From Halorussus vallis (lineage in GTDB: Archaea; Halobacteriota; Halobacteria; Halobacteriales; Haladaptataceae), in contig NZ_CP100000.1 in NCBI RefSeq assembly GCF_024138165.1, positions 1,798,001 to 1,862,000 on the forward strand: a stretch of 64,000 nt of DNA. Reading direction: 5' to 3'. The notes under the pieces were generated by a model. It was not told where the DNA came from. It saw only the letters and a list, made by a program, of their open reading frames with translations, and searched no databases. A program made the translations under genes and the position numbers. Shown one piece after another: positions 24,552 through 33,687 of the stretch (its first letter is position 1; the number at the start of each line of letters is the position of its first letter).

Positions 24552-25229
24552 CTACGACTCGAATCCGCGGAGGATGCCCTGTCCGTCGGTCCCGCCAATG
24601 TCGGGGAGCGAGATACGCTCGGGGTGGGGCATCAGCACCGCCACGTTCTCGCGCTCGCCGGCGATGCCCGCGACGTTGCCCTTCGAACCGTTGGGGTTGG
24701 CCTCGGGGGAGACCTCGCCGTCCTCGTCGCAGTACCGGAAGAGCACCCGATTCTCGTCCTCAAGTTCCGCGAGCTCATCGTCGGTGATCTCGAAGCGGCC
24801 CTCGCCGTGGGCGATGGGGAGTTCGACGACTTCGCCCTCGTCGTAGTGGCGGGTCCAAGGCGTGTCGGCGTTCTCGACGCGGACGTGGATGCGCTCGCAC
24901 TGGAAGCGCGCCGACTCGTTGGTGGTGAACGCTCCGGGGGTCAGCCGCGACTCGCAGCCGATTTGCGCGCCGTTGCAGACGCCCAGCAGGGGCAGGCCAT
25001 CCTCGGCGGCCTCGCGAACTTCGGCCATGATGGGGCTGTTGGCGGCGATGGCGCCCGCCCGGAGGTAGTCGCCGTAGGAGAACCCGCCGGGGAGCATCAC
25101 GCCCGTGGCGTCCTCGGGCAGGCCGTCCTCGTGCCAGACGAGTTCCGCGTCGACGCCGATTTCGGCGAGCGCGCGCTTCGCGTCGCGGTCGCAGTTGCTG
25201 CCGCCGAACTGGACGATGGCGACGGTCAT
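24552..25229 (-). CDS. purQ: Phosphoribosylformylglycinamidine synthase subunit PurQ
   Basis: A 225-residue class I glutamine amidotransferase that supplies ammonia from glutamine to the PurL/PurS complex in purine synthesis. The nucleophile Cys is in LLGVCNGAQIG and the catalytic His in LMPHPERI. The opening IVQFGGSNCDRDA and LPGGFSYGDYLRAGAIAA are PurQ signatures. Its start overlaps the purS stop by 4 nt. PurL is not in the window. Confidence 0.95.
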   Translation of the reverse strand: MTVAIVQFGGSNCDRDAKRALAEIGVDAELVWHEDGLPEDATGVMLPGGFSYGDYLRAGAIAANSPIMAEVREAAEDGLPLLGVCNGAQIGCESRLTPGAFTTNESARFQCERIHVRVENADTPWTRHYDEGEVVELPIAHGEGRFEITDDELAELEDENRVLFRYCDEDGEVSPEANPNGSKGNVAGIAGERENVAVLMPHPERISLPDIGGTDGQGILRGFES

Positions 25230-25480
25230 TCTCGGGGTTCGACCTCGACGGCGTAGTCGTGGATGGTCGGGTTGGCGAGCAGTCGCTCGGTCATCTCCTC
25301 GGCGCGCTCGGCCGCCGACTCAGCCGAGTCGGCGTCGAGGTCGAGTTCGAACCGGTCGGCCGAGCGCAGGGCCGAAAGCTCGAAACCGAGGCGTTCGAGC
25401 GCCCGCTTGGTCGTCTCGGCCTCGGGGTCGAGGACGCCCCGTTTTAAGCGCACGGTGACCGTGGCGGTGTAGCCAGTCAT
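25226..25480 (-). CDS. purS: Phosphoribosylformylglycinamidine synthase subunit PurS
   Basis: An 84-residue PurS, the small bridging subunit of the archaeal/Gram-positive FGAM synthase. TATVTVRLKRGVLDPEAETT is the family signature, and the C-terminus carries the usual MTERLLANPTIHDYAVE. ATG 25480 is chosen over ATG 25501 because a TATA-like CTTTTG lies 24-29 nt upstream on the minus strand. It is translationally coupled to purQ. Confidence 0.93.
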   Translation of the reverse strand: MTGYTATVTVRLKRGVLDPEAETTKRALERLGFELSALRSADRFELDLDADSAESAAERAEEMTERLLANPTIHDYAVEVEPRE

Positions 25481-25635
25481 CACCCGAAGGTGGTCGTCCA
25501 TGCTCAAAAGCTCTTTTGGAATCGAGGTTCGTTGCACGTTCGTGTATATCGTTCGGTGAGTGTTGCGCCGAAGCGGTCCCTTTTTCTTCGTGGCGTCGTA
25601 GATAACGGAACCATGTCCTCCGTTCCGGTGGTACG

Positions 25636-26637
25636 ATGAGTGCGAACGAGCTGACCGAAATCACCGTCATCGGCGACGACGACACCGGGCTCATCGCCCA
25701 AGTGACGTCGCTGCTGTTCGAGCGCGGAATCAACATCGAGGACCTCGACCAGGCGGTCCGAGAGGGGCTGTTCCGGATGACGATGCGGGTCGACACCGCC
25801 GAGATGGTCACGACCAAGGAGAAGCTTCGGGACGACCTCCACGAACTCGGGCGCGAACTGGGCGTCGACGTCCGAGTTCGGTTCCCCGCCGACCGCGAAA
25901 CCCGCCAGATAGCGGTGCTCGTGACCAAGGAGTCTCACTGCCTCGAACGCCTCTGTGAAGCCCAGGAAGCCGGAGAGCTCGACGCCGAAATCGGCGTCGT
26001 CGTCGGCAACCACCCCGACCTCGAACCGGTCGCTGCGGAGTACGACATCCCGTTCCACGACGTGGGCGACGAGAACGGCAACCCCGACGAGGACGAACTG
26101 CTCGACCTGCTCGCGGAGTACGACACCGACCTCGTGGTGCTGGCCCGCTACATGCGCATCCTCAGCCCGAACGTCGTGTTCCGCTACGAGAGCCGCATCA
26201 TCAACATCCACCCGAGCCTGCTGCCCGCCTTCCCCGGCGCGAAGGCTTACCGGCAGGCCAAGGAGGCGGGCGTCCGCATCGCGGGCGTGACCGCCCACTA
26301 CGTCACGACCGACCTCGACCAGGGGCCGGTTATCACCCAGCGGGCGTTCAACGTCCCCGACAGCGCCGCCCGAAGCGCGGGCGAGCAGAACCAGCCGGGC
26401 GGGACGACCATCGAAGAGATCAAGGCCCGCGGCCAGCCCCTCGAAGCCGACGCGCTGTTGGAGGCCGTGAAACTCCACCTCAACGACGACGTCGCGGTCC
26501 ACCGCGGCCGGACCGAGGTCCGCGACAGCGACCGGGACTACCAACTCGGGATGCCCGACGAACTTGCGGAGATCACCCCCGACGCGCCGACCGACGGCGC
26601 GCCGGCCGAGCCAGAACCCGACCCCGCCGACGACTGA
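25636..26637 (+). CDS. purU: Formyltetrahydrofolate deformylase PurU
   Basis: A 333-residue enzyme with an N-terminal ACT domain (TEITVIGDDDTGLIAQVTSLL) and a C-terminal formyltransferase domain. Catalytic residues are visible in INIHPSLLPAFPG (His) and TTDLDQGPVI (Asp). PurU releases formate from 10-formyl-THF, feeding formate-dependent purine steps or balancing one-carbon pools. A 50-residue acidic tail (AEPEPDPADD) extends past the usual end. It is divergent from purSQ across about 155 nt. Confidence 0.88.
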   Translation: MSANELTEITVIGDDDTGLIAQVTSLLFERGINIEDLDQAVREGLFRMTMRVDTAEMVTTKEKLRDDLHELGRELGVDVRVRFPADRETRQIAVLVTKESHCLERLCEAQEAGELDAEIGVVVGNHPDLEPVAAEYDIPFHDVGDENGNPDEDELLDLLAEYDTDLVVLARYMRILSPNVVFRYESRIINIHPSLLPAFPGAKAYRQAKEAGVRIAGVTAHYVTTDLDQGPVITQRAFNVPDSAARSAGEQNQPGGTTIEEIKARGQPLEADALLEAVKLHLNDDVAVHRGRTEVRDSDRDYQLGMPDELAEITPDAPTDGAPAEPEPDPADD

Positions 26638-26704
26638 ACCGTCGACTGAATCGTCATACGGTCGAAACCGGCCGTGTCAACGTCTCTCGTTCCGTGACGA
26701 CTAA

Positions 26705-26766
26705 TCGTACCCCAATCGGGCGCTCGAACGGCCTATGGACCGTTCGAGCGCCCGATTGGGGTACGA
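26705..26766. repeat. Perfect 27-bp inverted repeat with 8-nt loop
   Basis: Bases 26705-26731 are exactly reverse-complementary to 26740-26766, with CCTATGGA between. It lies 68 nt after purU and about 90 nt before the frameshifted gene. No T-run follows. It could be a very strong hairpin terminator, an RNA-processing site, or the footprint of a mobile element. Confidence 0.95.
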
Positions 26767-26856
26767 GGCCGGGCCGACGGTTGCGGCCGTTGCAGCGAAA
26801 CGTGGCAGTTCGGTAACGGTGTACTTCCTCGTCTAGCCGGTGGATAACAAAGAGAG

Positions 26857-28270
26857 ATGAACGAGACGGTCCGACAAATGCGTTCTCGGGACGTCGTTAG
26901 AGTGCTGATAGCCGGACTCATAGTCGCCGCCGCGGTCCCCGTGGCGACGGGCTATCTCTCCGCCGAGGCCAGTTCGGGCGCGGGACGCCCGACGTTCGAC
27001 GCAGAACCGCGGGAGGGAATCACGGTCGTCGCGACCGACTCCAACACCTGGATGGGCAAGTCGGGCGGCGGTCCCCGCGCCCGGGCCGAACTCGTGGCGT
27101 TCGCCCCGAACGGGTCGACGATGTACTACAACGACACCCACACCCGCTACTGGGACGTCGACCCGGTGAAGAACGAGTCGAAGACGGTGATGTACGTCGC
27201 CGCCGACCACCTCAACGAGTCGGAGTGCCACGCCACGACGGTGTGTACCCGTTAACGTGGTCGAGCGCGTCAACCTCTCGACCGGCGAGGTCACGCGACT
27301 CTACTCGCGGGTCACACCGCGCAAGCACTCGACGCGGTGGCACGACGCCGACCGCCTCGACAACGACAGCCTTGTCGTCGCCGACATCGCCCAGGACCGG
27401 GTGTACGTCGTCAACACCACGAGCGGCCTCATCGAGTGGGAGTGGGACGCCCAGAGCGAGTACCCGCTGAAAGGCGGCGGGCCGTACCCCCACGACTGGA
27501 CCCACGTCAACGACGTGGAGGTGCTCGACAACGGCACCATCATGGCGAGTCTGCGCAATCAGGACCAGGTGGTGTTCCTCAACCGGAGCACGGGCCTGCT
27601 GGAGAACTACACTCTCGGGAAGGAGAACCAGCACGGCATCCTCTACGAACAGCACAACCCCGACTACATCAACGAGTCCCACGGCGGGCCGGCGGTGCTG
27701 GTCGCCGACAGCGAGAACAACCGCGTCGTCGAGTACCAGCGTCGGAACGGGTCGTGGAACCGGTCGTGGACCTGGAAGGACGCCCGGATGCAGTGGGCGC
27801 GCGACGCCGACCGCCTGCCCAACGGCCACACGCTCATCACCGACTCGAACGGGAACCGCGTCTTCGAGGTGAACGAGCGGGGCAAGATCGTCTGGAGCGT
27901 CGACGTGGCGTTCCCCTACGAGGCCGAACGACTGAGCACGGGTGACGAGAGCACGGGCGGCCCCTCCGCGAAGAAGGCCGGCATCCCCTCGCGCACCGGC
28001 GGCGGCAGTGCGGGCGACCCCTACGTGGGCCAATCGGGAGGGACCGACCGCGGAGTCCTCGATAGGGCCTGGCACCAGATAGAGGGTCTGCTCCCCGGCC
28101 GGACCGCCAACGCGGTGATGTACGTCACGCCTGTCTGGATGGGCGGCGGCGAGGTGCTGGCGCTGGCGATAATCGCGCTGCTGCTGTTGGCGTGGGTCGT
28201 CGCCGAACTCTACTGGTCGCCGTGGACCGCCTCGGTCCACAAGCCGATGTCCATCTCTAGGAAGCGCTGA
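26857..28270 (+). pseudogene. Arylsulfotransferase-family (ASST) membrane protein, frameshifted
   Basis: Two reading frames, 26857-27255 (132 aa) and 27257-28270 (337 aa), make one family protein if a T at 27252/27253 is removed: ...TTVCTR | NVVERVNLSTGEV. An N-terminal helix (VVRVLIAGLIVAAAVPVATG) anchors an outward propeller-like domain (HDWTHVNDVEVLDNGTIMAS, RLPNGHTLITDSNGN), and a C-terminal helix (LALAIIALLLLAWVV) closes it. The family includes bacterial aryl-sulfate sulfotransferases; the reaction in archaea is unknown. Both halves keep clean coding character, so a sequencing error or very recent mutation is likely. Confidence 0.8.
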
Positions 28271-28399
28271 AGGCCGTCGCGGATTTTCGCGATGAATTTC
28301 GGTAGCGGTGTTCGGAGACGCGAGTTCGGTGCCGTCTCGACCGTTCTCCGTTGCCTTCGAAGCTAACGGCTCACGCTCTGCATCTACAATCAGACTGCC

Positions 28400-28485
28400 G
28401 TTACCAAATGACTCAACCGCAACTGCGACCGCTACTTGCACGATACACCTGAGTACCGCTACCTCGACCGCCCCGCGCCACACGC
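28400..28485 (+). repeat. Family B dispersed element, copy 2 (3' of purC)
   Basis: The 358-nt gap 28271-28628 has no gene. After a small hairpin (TCGCG-gatttt-CGCGA) beyond the previous stop comes AACTGCGACCGCTACTTGCA followed by CGATACACCTGAGTACCGCT, matching the other Family B copies. It lies about 150 nt past the purC stop, antisense to it. Confidence 0.5.
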
Positions 28486-28628
28486 CCCCAGCCGATTCGC
28501 TCGTTCGCGGACGCTCACTCGCTCATCCCTCGCGCGACGTGGACGCGACTCCAAACAGCGGAGTCGCGCCAGCGCGCGCCGGAGGTTGACGCACAGTCGT
28601 GAAACCGTAAAACGAGTGAAAAGCTCTC

Positions 28629-29702
28629 TCAGAGGTCCCGGACTTCCGCGACCGCATCCTCCAGCGAGGGCACGTCGAACAGGTCCCGGCCGGTGTAGGC
28701 GTTCGTGCCGGCGCAGTAGAGGTCGCGCACCGCCCGAATCACGTCGTCGTCGAGCGGTTCGGGGTCGACGTCGCACAGCGACTTCCAGTCGGCGATACCT
28801 CGCTCTTTGGCCTCGTCCTTGGCCGCGTCGACGGCCTCGACCCAGTCGGGTTGGGTGCGCTTGTGGTACTGGCGGACGCACTCCTTGCTGACCTGCTGGC
28901 CGTGGAAGGAGAAGCGGTTCTCGTCGAAGGTGCCGACCACGTCCGCGACCCGGATTTCCCCGTCGAAGTAGAGGCACTCGATCTTGCCGTCCTCGTGGGT
29001 GAGGTCGGCCTTCGAGGCGCGCTCGGTCAGGAGGCGGTTGACCGTCCGGGCGACCGATTCGAGGTCGTCGACGCTGGCCTTCCCGGCGATGCGGTCGGCC
29101 TCCTCGCGCGAGAGGTAGCGGTCGCCCTCCTCGTACTTGGTGGAGAACTCCACGATGGGTTCGGTGAGTTGGACGACGCCGTCGGGCCACTCCGCGAAGT
29201 CGAGGTTATGGTCGGCGGGGTCGGTGCGCCGCCGAAGGCTGGACCCGACCGGGACGCTGTTGCGGAAGACGACCTCCAGCGGGATGAGATAGTTGTCGCC
29301 CGCGGCGGCGTGGTAGGCGTCGTAGTCGTAGTCGCGGCCCTCGCGGGGGAGGTCGGGGACCTGGGTCAGGTCGATGGCCATCTCGGTCGGCGGTTCGGTC
29401 GCCTCGATGAGCGGGACGACCTCGCCGCCGGCGTCTCGCGGGTCGTCCCGCCCCGCTCGACCGTCCGAGGCGCTTTTCCCCTCGCGGACGACGCCCCGGT
29501 AGTGGGTCGGGACGCCCTCCGCTTCCAGCATCTCGAAGTTGAACGCGCCCATGGCGCAGAGGCTCGCGCCCTTGTCCGGAATCTCGTCGGGCATCTTGCC
29601 CCAGTCGAACACCGAGTAGTCGTCGGTGAAGACGAACGCCCCGCGCCCGAGTTCGTCGGCCGTGGGTTCTGCCTCGACGCGGAACTCCTTGACGCTCGTC
29701 AC
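28629..29702 (-). CDS. purC: SAICAR synthetase PurC
   Basis: A 357-residue phosphoribosylaminoimidazole-succinocarboxamide synthase, joining aspartate to CAIR with ATP. Family marks include the [15 protein letters not shown] active-site loop, [17 protein letters not shown] and [14 protein letters not shown]. It is longer than bacterial PurC (about 240 residues), with an acidic hydrophilic insert near residue 80-100 ([15 protein letters not shown]). It is monocistronic and lies near purQ, purS and purU, although oriented separately. Confidence 0.95.
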   Translation of the reverse strand: MTSVKEFRVEAEPTADELGRGAFVFTDDYSVFDWGKMPDEIPDKGASLCAMGAFNFEMLEAEGVPTHYRGVVREGKSASDGRAGRDDPRDAGGEVVPLIEATEPPTEMAIDLTQVPDLPREGRDYDYDAYHAAAGDNYLIPLEVVFRNSVPVGSSLRRRTDPADHNLDFAEWPDGVVQLTEPIVEFSTKYEEGDRYLSREEADRIAGKASVDDLESVARTVNRLLTERASKADLTHEDGKIECLYFDGEIRVADVVGTFDENRFSFHGQQVSKECVRQYHKRTQPDWVEAVDAAKDEAKERGIADWKSLCDVDPEPLDDDVIRAVRDLYCAGTNAYTGRDLFDVPSLEDAVAEVRDL

Positions 29703-29858
29703 GCCGACCGCCTCCGGTCGTCGGTCATGTGCGGGGAGTGGCCGCCGCCGGACTAAGTAGTTTCCATTCCCGTGGGCATGTCCGGGAGCGAACTACCCCG
29801 ATGTATGCATATTCATGCTCCTTTTCCGAGTTCGAAGGAGTGGGATGTTCACACACGA

Positions 29859-29885
29859 GGGGGTTCGGCCGACGGCCGAACCCCC
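29859..29885. repeat. Perfect 13-bp inverted repeat next to Family A copy 3
   Basis: GGGGGTTCGGCCG (29859-29871) and its complement (29873-29885) are separated by one A. It lies immediately before the 26-nt units of Family A copy 3, in the 496-nt gap 29703-30198. Confidence 0.85.
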
Positions 29886-30064
29886 GGACGCTCTCGGTGA
29901 CGCTAACCACCGGAAACGCTCGGTCACACAGCCACTAGGGCGGGACTGAAAGGGGCCGGCCGCTCGCGTTCACTTCAGTCGCCTCAGCGACCCCTGTTCG
30001 GGGAGGGCCGCAGGCCCGACCCGAATATGTCGCTGAGCGACCGCGAGCGGCCGGGGGCTTTCGA
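29886..30064 (+). repeat. Family A dispersed element, copy 3 (upstream of cofH)
   Basis: Two 26-nt units (GGACGCTCTC at 29886, GGAAACGCTC at 29912) precede GGGCGGGACTGAAAGGGGCC (29938-29957). CAGCGACCCC leads to a hairpin TTCGGG (29997-30002) with CCCGAA (30020-30025), nesting GGGCC-gca-GGCCC. Then ATGTCGCTGAGCGACCGCGA and GGGGGCTTTCGA (30053-30064). Relative to copy 1 the stem bases change on both sides, keeping pairing. It ends 135 nt before cofH. Confidence 0.8.
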
Positions 30065-30167
30065 AACCGTAGCAATCACGCTGGTCGCCGTTGTTCATCG
30101 CGAGCGGACAGATACTTTCGAACAGACCACGGTCACGACGACTCCACCCCCTGCCGGAACCCCGCGG

Positions 30168-30175
30168 TTTTTACG
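30168..30175 (+). promoter_or_regulatory. TATA-like box of cofH
   Basis: TTTTTACG lies about 24-31 nt before the ATG at 30199, fitting a leaderless start there rather than at upstream in-frame codons. Confidence 0.45.
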
Positions 30176-30198
30176 CCTCGCCGCCTTCGAGAGGGACG

Positions 30199-31593
30199 AT
30201 GGCAGGCGAGGCCCGGACCAACGTTCCGCGCGACCGGTTCGACTTCGAGCACGTCCCGGAAACCGACCAGTCGTTCGAGAACGCGCTGGCGAACGTCCGC
30301 GACGGCGAACGGCTGACGGTCGCCGACGGCGTGGAACTGCTGACCACCGGCACCGACCGCGAGGGCATCGACCTCGCGCGCAAGGAGCGCGTGCTGGAGG
30401 TCGCCGACCGCCGCCGGGCCGAGGTCGTCGGCGACGACGTCACGTTCGTCGCCAACCTCAACAACAACGTCACGACCGCCTGCAACACCGGTTGTCTGTT
30501 CTGCAACTTCAAGAACACCGCCCAGAACTTCGAGGTCGAGAGCGACGTCGACCACGGCGGATTCACCAAGACGCCCGCCGAATCGCGGGAAATCGTCGCC
30601 GACGCCCGCGAGATGGGCATCTACGAGGTCACCTCCGTGAGCGGCCTCCACCCGGCGTTCGCGCTGGACGACGAACACCTCGAGATCCTCGAATCGAGCG
30701 ACCGCGGCGACCTCAACTACAAGTCGCCGGCGGCCTACGACACCGACCCGGGCACCTACGTCGAGCAGATGGACGCCATGAGCGTCGGCGGCGTCCACCT
30801 CCACTCGATGACCCCCGAGGAGGCCTATCACGGCCGCCGGGGCACCGACTGGAGCTACGAGGAGGTGTACGGACGGCTGAAGGACGCGGGCCTCGACAGC
30901 GTGCCCGGCACCGCCGCCGAAATCCTCGTCGACGAGGTCCGCGGGGTTATCTGCCCCGGGAAGATCGGGACCGACGAGTGGGTCGAGGCGATGGAGGCCG
31001 CGGCGGCGGTCGGCCTCGACACCACCGCGACCATCATGTACGGCCACGTCGAGAACGAGATGCACAGGGTCATGCACCTGAAACGGATTCGGGACCTCCA
31101 GGACCGCACCGGGGCGATCACGGAGTTCGTCCCCCTCTCGTTCGTCCACCGAAACACCCCGCTGGTCGAGCGCGGGATGATAGACTCGGGGGCGACGACC
31201 CACGAGGACGAACTGATGATCGCGGTCTCGCGGCTCTTCCTCGACAACGTCGAGAACCTCCAGTCGTCGTGGGTGAAGTACGGCGACGAGCAGGGGTTGA
31301 AGATGCTGTCGTGCGGCGCCAACGACTTCATGGGTACCATCCTCAGCGAGGAGATCACCAAGCGCGCCGGCGGGGAGTTCGGCGAGTTCCGCTCCTTTGC
31401 GGAGTACGTCGAGATGATAACCGCGGTGGGCCGAACCCCCGTCGAGCGCTCGACCGACTACCGCCAGCGGAGGGCCATCGACCCCGCCGACCCGCCGTTC
31501 GGCCCGGAACTCGGCCCGGCGGCCGACGGGACGCCGCTGGTCGATTCGGACGCCGCGAACGCCGCCGAGGGGCCGTCGGTCGCCGACGACTGA
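30199..31593 (+). CDS. cofH: FO synthase subunit 2 (CofH), radical SAM
   Basis: A 464-residue radical SAM enzyme. With CofG it builds the deazaflavin FO of coenzyme F420; CofH joins the pyrimidine to tyrosine. The cluster motif is CNTGCLFC (C-x3-C-x2-C). Other family marks are EVTSVSGLHPAF, GVHLHSMTPEE, GRTPVERSTDYRQR and TAAEILVDEVRGVICPGKI. The last 40 residues are an acidic tail. The next gene starts 7 nt later. CofG and CofC lie just downstream on the other strand, so this is an F420 cluster. Confidence 0.93.
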   Translation: MAGEARTNVPRDRFDFEHVPETDQSFENALANVRDGERLTVADGVELLTTGTDREGIDLARKERVLEVADRRRAEVVGDDVTFVANLNNNVTTACNTGCLFCNFKNTAQNFEVESDVDHGGFTKTPAESREIVADAREMGIYEVTSVSGLHPAFALDDEHLEILESSDRGDLNYKSPAAYDTDPGTYVEQMDAMSVGGVHLHSMTPEEAYHGRRGTDWSYEEVYGRLKDAGLDSVPGTAAEILVDEVRGVICPGKIGTDEWVEAMEAAAAVGLDTTATIMYGHVENEMHRVMHLKRIRDLQDRTGAITEFVPLSFVHRNTPLVERGMIDSGATTHEDELMIAVSRLFLDNVENLQSSWVKYGDEQGLKMLSCGANDFMGTILSEEITKRAGGEFGEFRSFAEYVEMITAVGRTPVERSTDYRQRRAIDPADPPFGPELGPAADGTPLVDSDAANAAEGPSVADD

Positions 31594-31600
31594 TTCCCGC

Positions 31601-32164
31601 ATGATGAACACCACCCACGCGGCGATGGGGGTCGCGCTTGCGGCCCCGCTGACGGTCCTGGCACCCGAACTCGCGCCCGCCGCCGCGCTCGCCGCCATCG
31701 CGGGCGGCGTCTTTCCCGACCTCGACCTCTTCGGCGGGCAGCACCGCCGGACGCTCCACTTTCCGGTCTACTACGCGGTCGCCGCGCTCGTCGCGGGTGC
31801 GGCGGCCGCCGTCTGGCCGTCGGTCGAGACGGTCGCGGTCGCGTTCTTTCTGCTGTCGGCCGCGCTCCACGCCGCCACGGACGCGCTGGGCGGCGGCCTC
31901 GAACTCCGACCGTGGGAACCCAGCGACGACCGCGGAGTGTACCTCCACCCGGCGAAGCGGTGGATTCGGCCGCGCCGGTGGATTCGCTACGACGGCGCGC
32001 CCGAGGACCTGGTGCTCGCCGCCGTCCTGTCGCTTCCGGGACTCCTGCTGTTCGACGGCTTGGTTCGAAAGCTCACGGTCGCCGGCCTCGCGGTGTCGGT
32101 CGTCTACACCGCCGTCCGGAAGCGACTGCCGGAGCTAGAGGGTCGGCTCTCGGGCGAGCAGTAG
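31601..32164 (+). CDS. YdjM-type membrane-bound metal-dependent hydrolase family protein
   Basis: A 187-residue membrane protein beginning MMNTTHAAMGVALAAPL. His in NTTHA, the pair FPDLDLFGG and a later HAATDALGGGLELRPW match the family, whose conserved His/Asp residues may bind a metal. Four helices are seen. The substrate is unknown. It starts 7 nt after cofH and is probably co-transcribed. The ATG at 31604 is an equally good start. Confidence 0.8.
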   Translation: MMNTTHAAMGVALAAPLTVLAPELAPAAALAAIAGGVFPDLDLFGGQHRRTLHFPVYYAVAALVAGAAAAVWPSVETVAVAFFLLSAALHAATDALGGGLELRPWEPSDDRGVYLHPAKRWIRPRRWIRYDGAPEDLVLAAVLSLPGLLLFDGLVRKLTVAGLAVSVVYTAVRKRLPELEGRLSGEQ

Positions 32165-32193
32165 ACCGAACGAAGAGTGAGAGTCGTGCGGCG

Positions 32194-32388
32194 CTATCCT
32201 TCCAGCAGTTCGGTGTCGCGCTCCCTGACGTCGATTTCGAGGAACGGGCCGATAACGCTCGAAACGACGAGCCACGTCTCGCCGCCCTCCTCGTAGCGGT
32301 CGATCACGCGGAGACTGTCGGTGCTGGAGGAGTTGCGGTTAGAACGGGCGGGGCCGAAGCGGTCTTCGTTTCTGCGGTACCTGGTCAT
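32194..32388 (-). CDS. Small conserved haloarchaeal protein
   Basis: A 64-residue protein with a basic, Ser/Asn-rich N-terminal half (RYRRNEDRFGPARSNRNSSS) and a beta-rich acidic C-terminal half (VIDRYEEGGETWLVVSSVIG). No domain is recognised. It stands alone between convergent and co-directional neighbours. A weak TATA-like GTTAAGAG lies about 25-30 nt upstream. Moderately confident that it is a gene. Confidence 0.55.
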   Translation of the reverse strand: MTRYRRNEDRFGPARSNRNSSSTDSLRVIDRYEEGGETWLVVSSVIGPFLEIDVRERDTELLEG

Positions 32389-32532
32389 AGTTGGCGTGTG
32401 GCATGGACCCCTCTTAACTGTTCTCTGTTATCGGTACCCCCTGCTATCGATTCCTTATACGATATAGAGTCGTCGGTCGGACACGTCGGGGCCACGGGGC
32501 GATACCGGTCGAACGAAAACAGGTGGCGGCGA

Positions 32533-33651
32533 CTATCGGTCGAGGACGGCCCGATACCGGGCGCCGGCCTCGTCGTCGGCCTCGATCGCTCCCCGGACCG
32601 ACTCGGGAATCCAGTCCCGGTCGTCACCCTCGGCGTCGCCGCCTACCTCCTCGGGGAGATACCGCCGGTACACCGGCAGGCGCTCTCGGAGCGGGACACC
32701 GGCCTCGTCGGCGATGTCCTCCAGTTCCCGGAGGGCGGGCCACTCGTAGTCGGGGTTGATGTAGTCGTCCGTGATGGGCGACACCCCGCCCAGGTCGTCG
32801 ACGCCGCAGTCGAGCAGTTCGCGGGTCGGCGAGAGGTTCGGCGGCACCTGGACCGACACCTCCTCGGGCAGGCAGTACCGTGCCATCGCCACGACCCGGC
32901 GCATCGTCTCGACCGAGGGCTTCTCGAAGCGCGAGCGCTCGTTGGGCACCACGTTCTGGACGATGACCTCCTGGACGTGGCCGTAGCGCTCGTGGAGTTC
33001 GCGGATGGCGAGCAGGCTCTCGGCCCGGTCGCGCCAGTCCTCGCCGATGCCCACCAGGATGCCGGTGGTGAACGGGACGCCGAGTTCGCCCGCGGTCCGG
33101 ATGGTGGCCAGTCGCTGGCCGGGCGACTTCACCCGCGGGCCGGCGTGGGCGTCGACGTCGGCGGTCGTCTCCAGCATCACGCCCATCGAAGCGTTGACGT
33201 CGGCGACCAGTTCCATCTGCTCGCGGGTCTGGTCGCCGGGGTTGCTGTGGGGAAGGAGTCCTTCGTCCAGCGCGAGTTCGCAGACCTCCCGGAGGTAGGA
33301 GTGGATGGAGTCGTGGTCCCACTCCGCTAGCTGGTCGTGAATCCGGTCGTAGCGGTCGTCGGGGTCGTCGCCGAACGTGAAGAGCGCCTCCGTACAGCCG
33401 GCGTCGGCGCCGGTCCGGAGGACGTCCCGCACCTCCTCGCGCGAGAGTAGCGACGCCTCACCCGGCGCGTCGAAGTAGGTGCAGTAGGTGCAGGTGTACC
33501 GGCAGGCGGTCGTCAGCGGAACGAAGACGTTCTTCGCGAAGGTGAGTTCGTCGGCCGGGGAGACGTCCTCGGGTCCGACGGCGAGCAAGCGTTCGACGTC
33601 GGCGTCGTCGGGCGAAACCTCCACGTCGTACTCGGCAGCCCCCGGAATCAT
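32533..33651 (-). CDS. cofG: FO synthase subunit 1 (CofG), radical SAM
   Basis: A 372-residue partner of CofH in making FO. The radical SAM motif CRYTCTYC (C-x3-C-x2-C) is near residue 50. LLPHSNPGDQTREQMELVADVN, MLETTADVDAHAG and GVDDLGGVSPITDDYINPDYEW are strong CofG signatures. The C-terminus is an acidic stretch. It follows cofC on the same strand with a 36-nt gap, so cofC-cofG are likely one transcript. Confidence 0.93.
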   Translation of the reverse strand: MIPGAAEYDVEVSPDDADVERLLAVGPEDVSPADELTFAKNVFVPLTTACRYTCTYCTYFDAPGEASLLSREEVRDVLRTGADAGCTEALFTFGDDPDDRYDRIHDQLAEWDHDSIHSYLREVCELALDEGLLPHSNPGDQTREQMELVADVNASMGVMLETTADVDAHAGPRVKSPGQRLATIRTAGELGVPFTTGILVGIGEDWRDRAESLLAIRELHERYGHVQEVIVQNVVPNERSRFEKPSVETMRRVVAMARYCLPEEVSVQVPPNLSPTRELLDCGVDDLGGVSPITDDYINPDYEWPALRELEDIADEAGVPLRERLPVYRRYLPEEVGGDAEGDDRDWIPESVRGAIEADDEAGARYRAVLDR

Positions 33652-33687
33652 CGTCGTGACGTTTCGGCGCGGGCCGGAAAACGGTTG

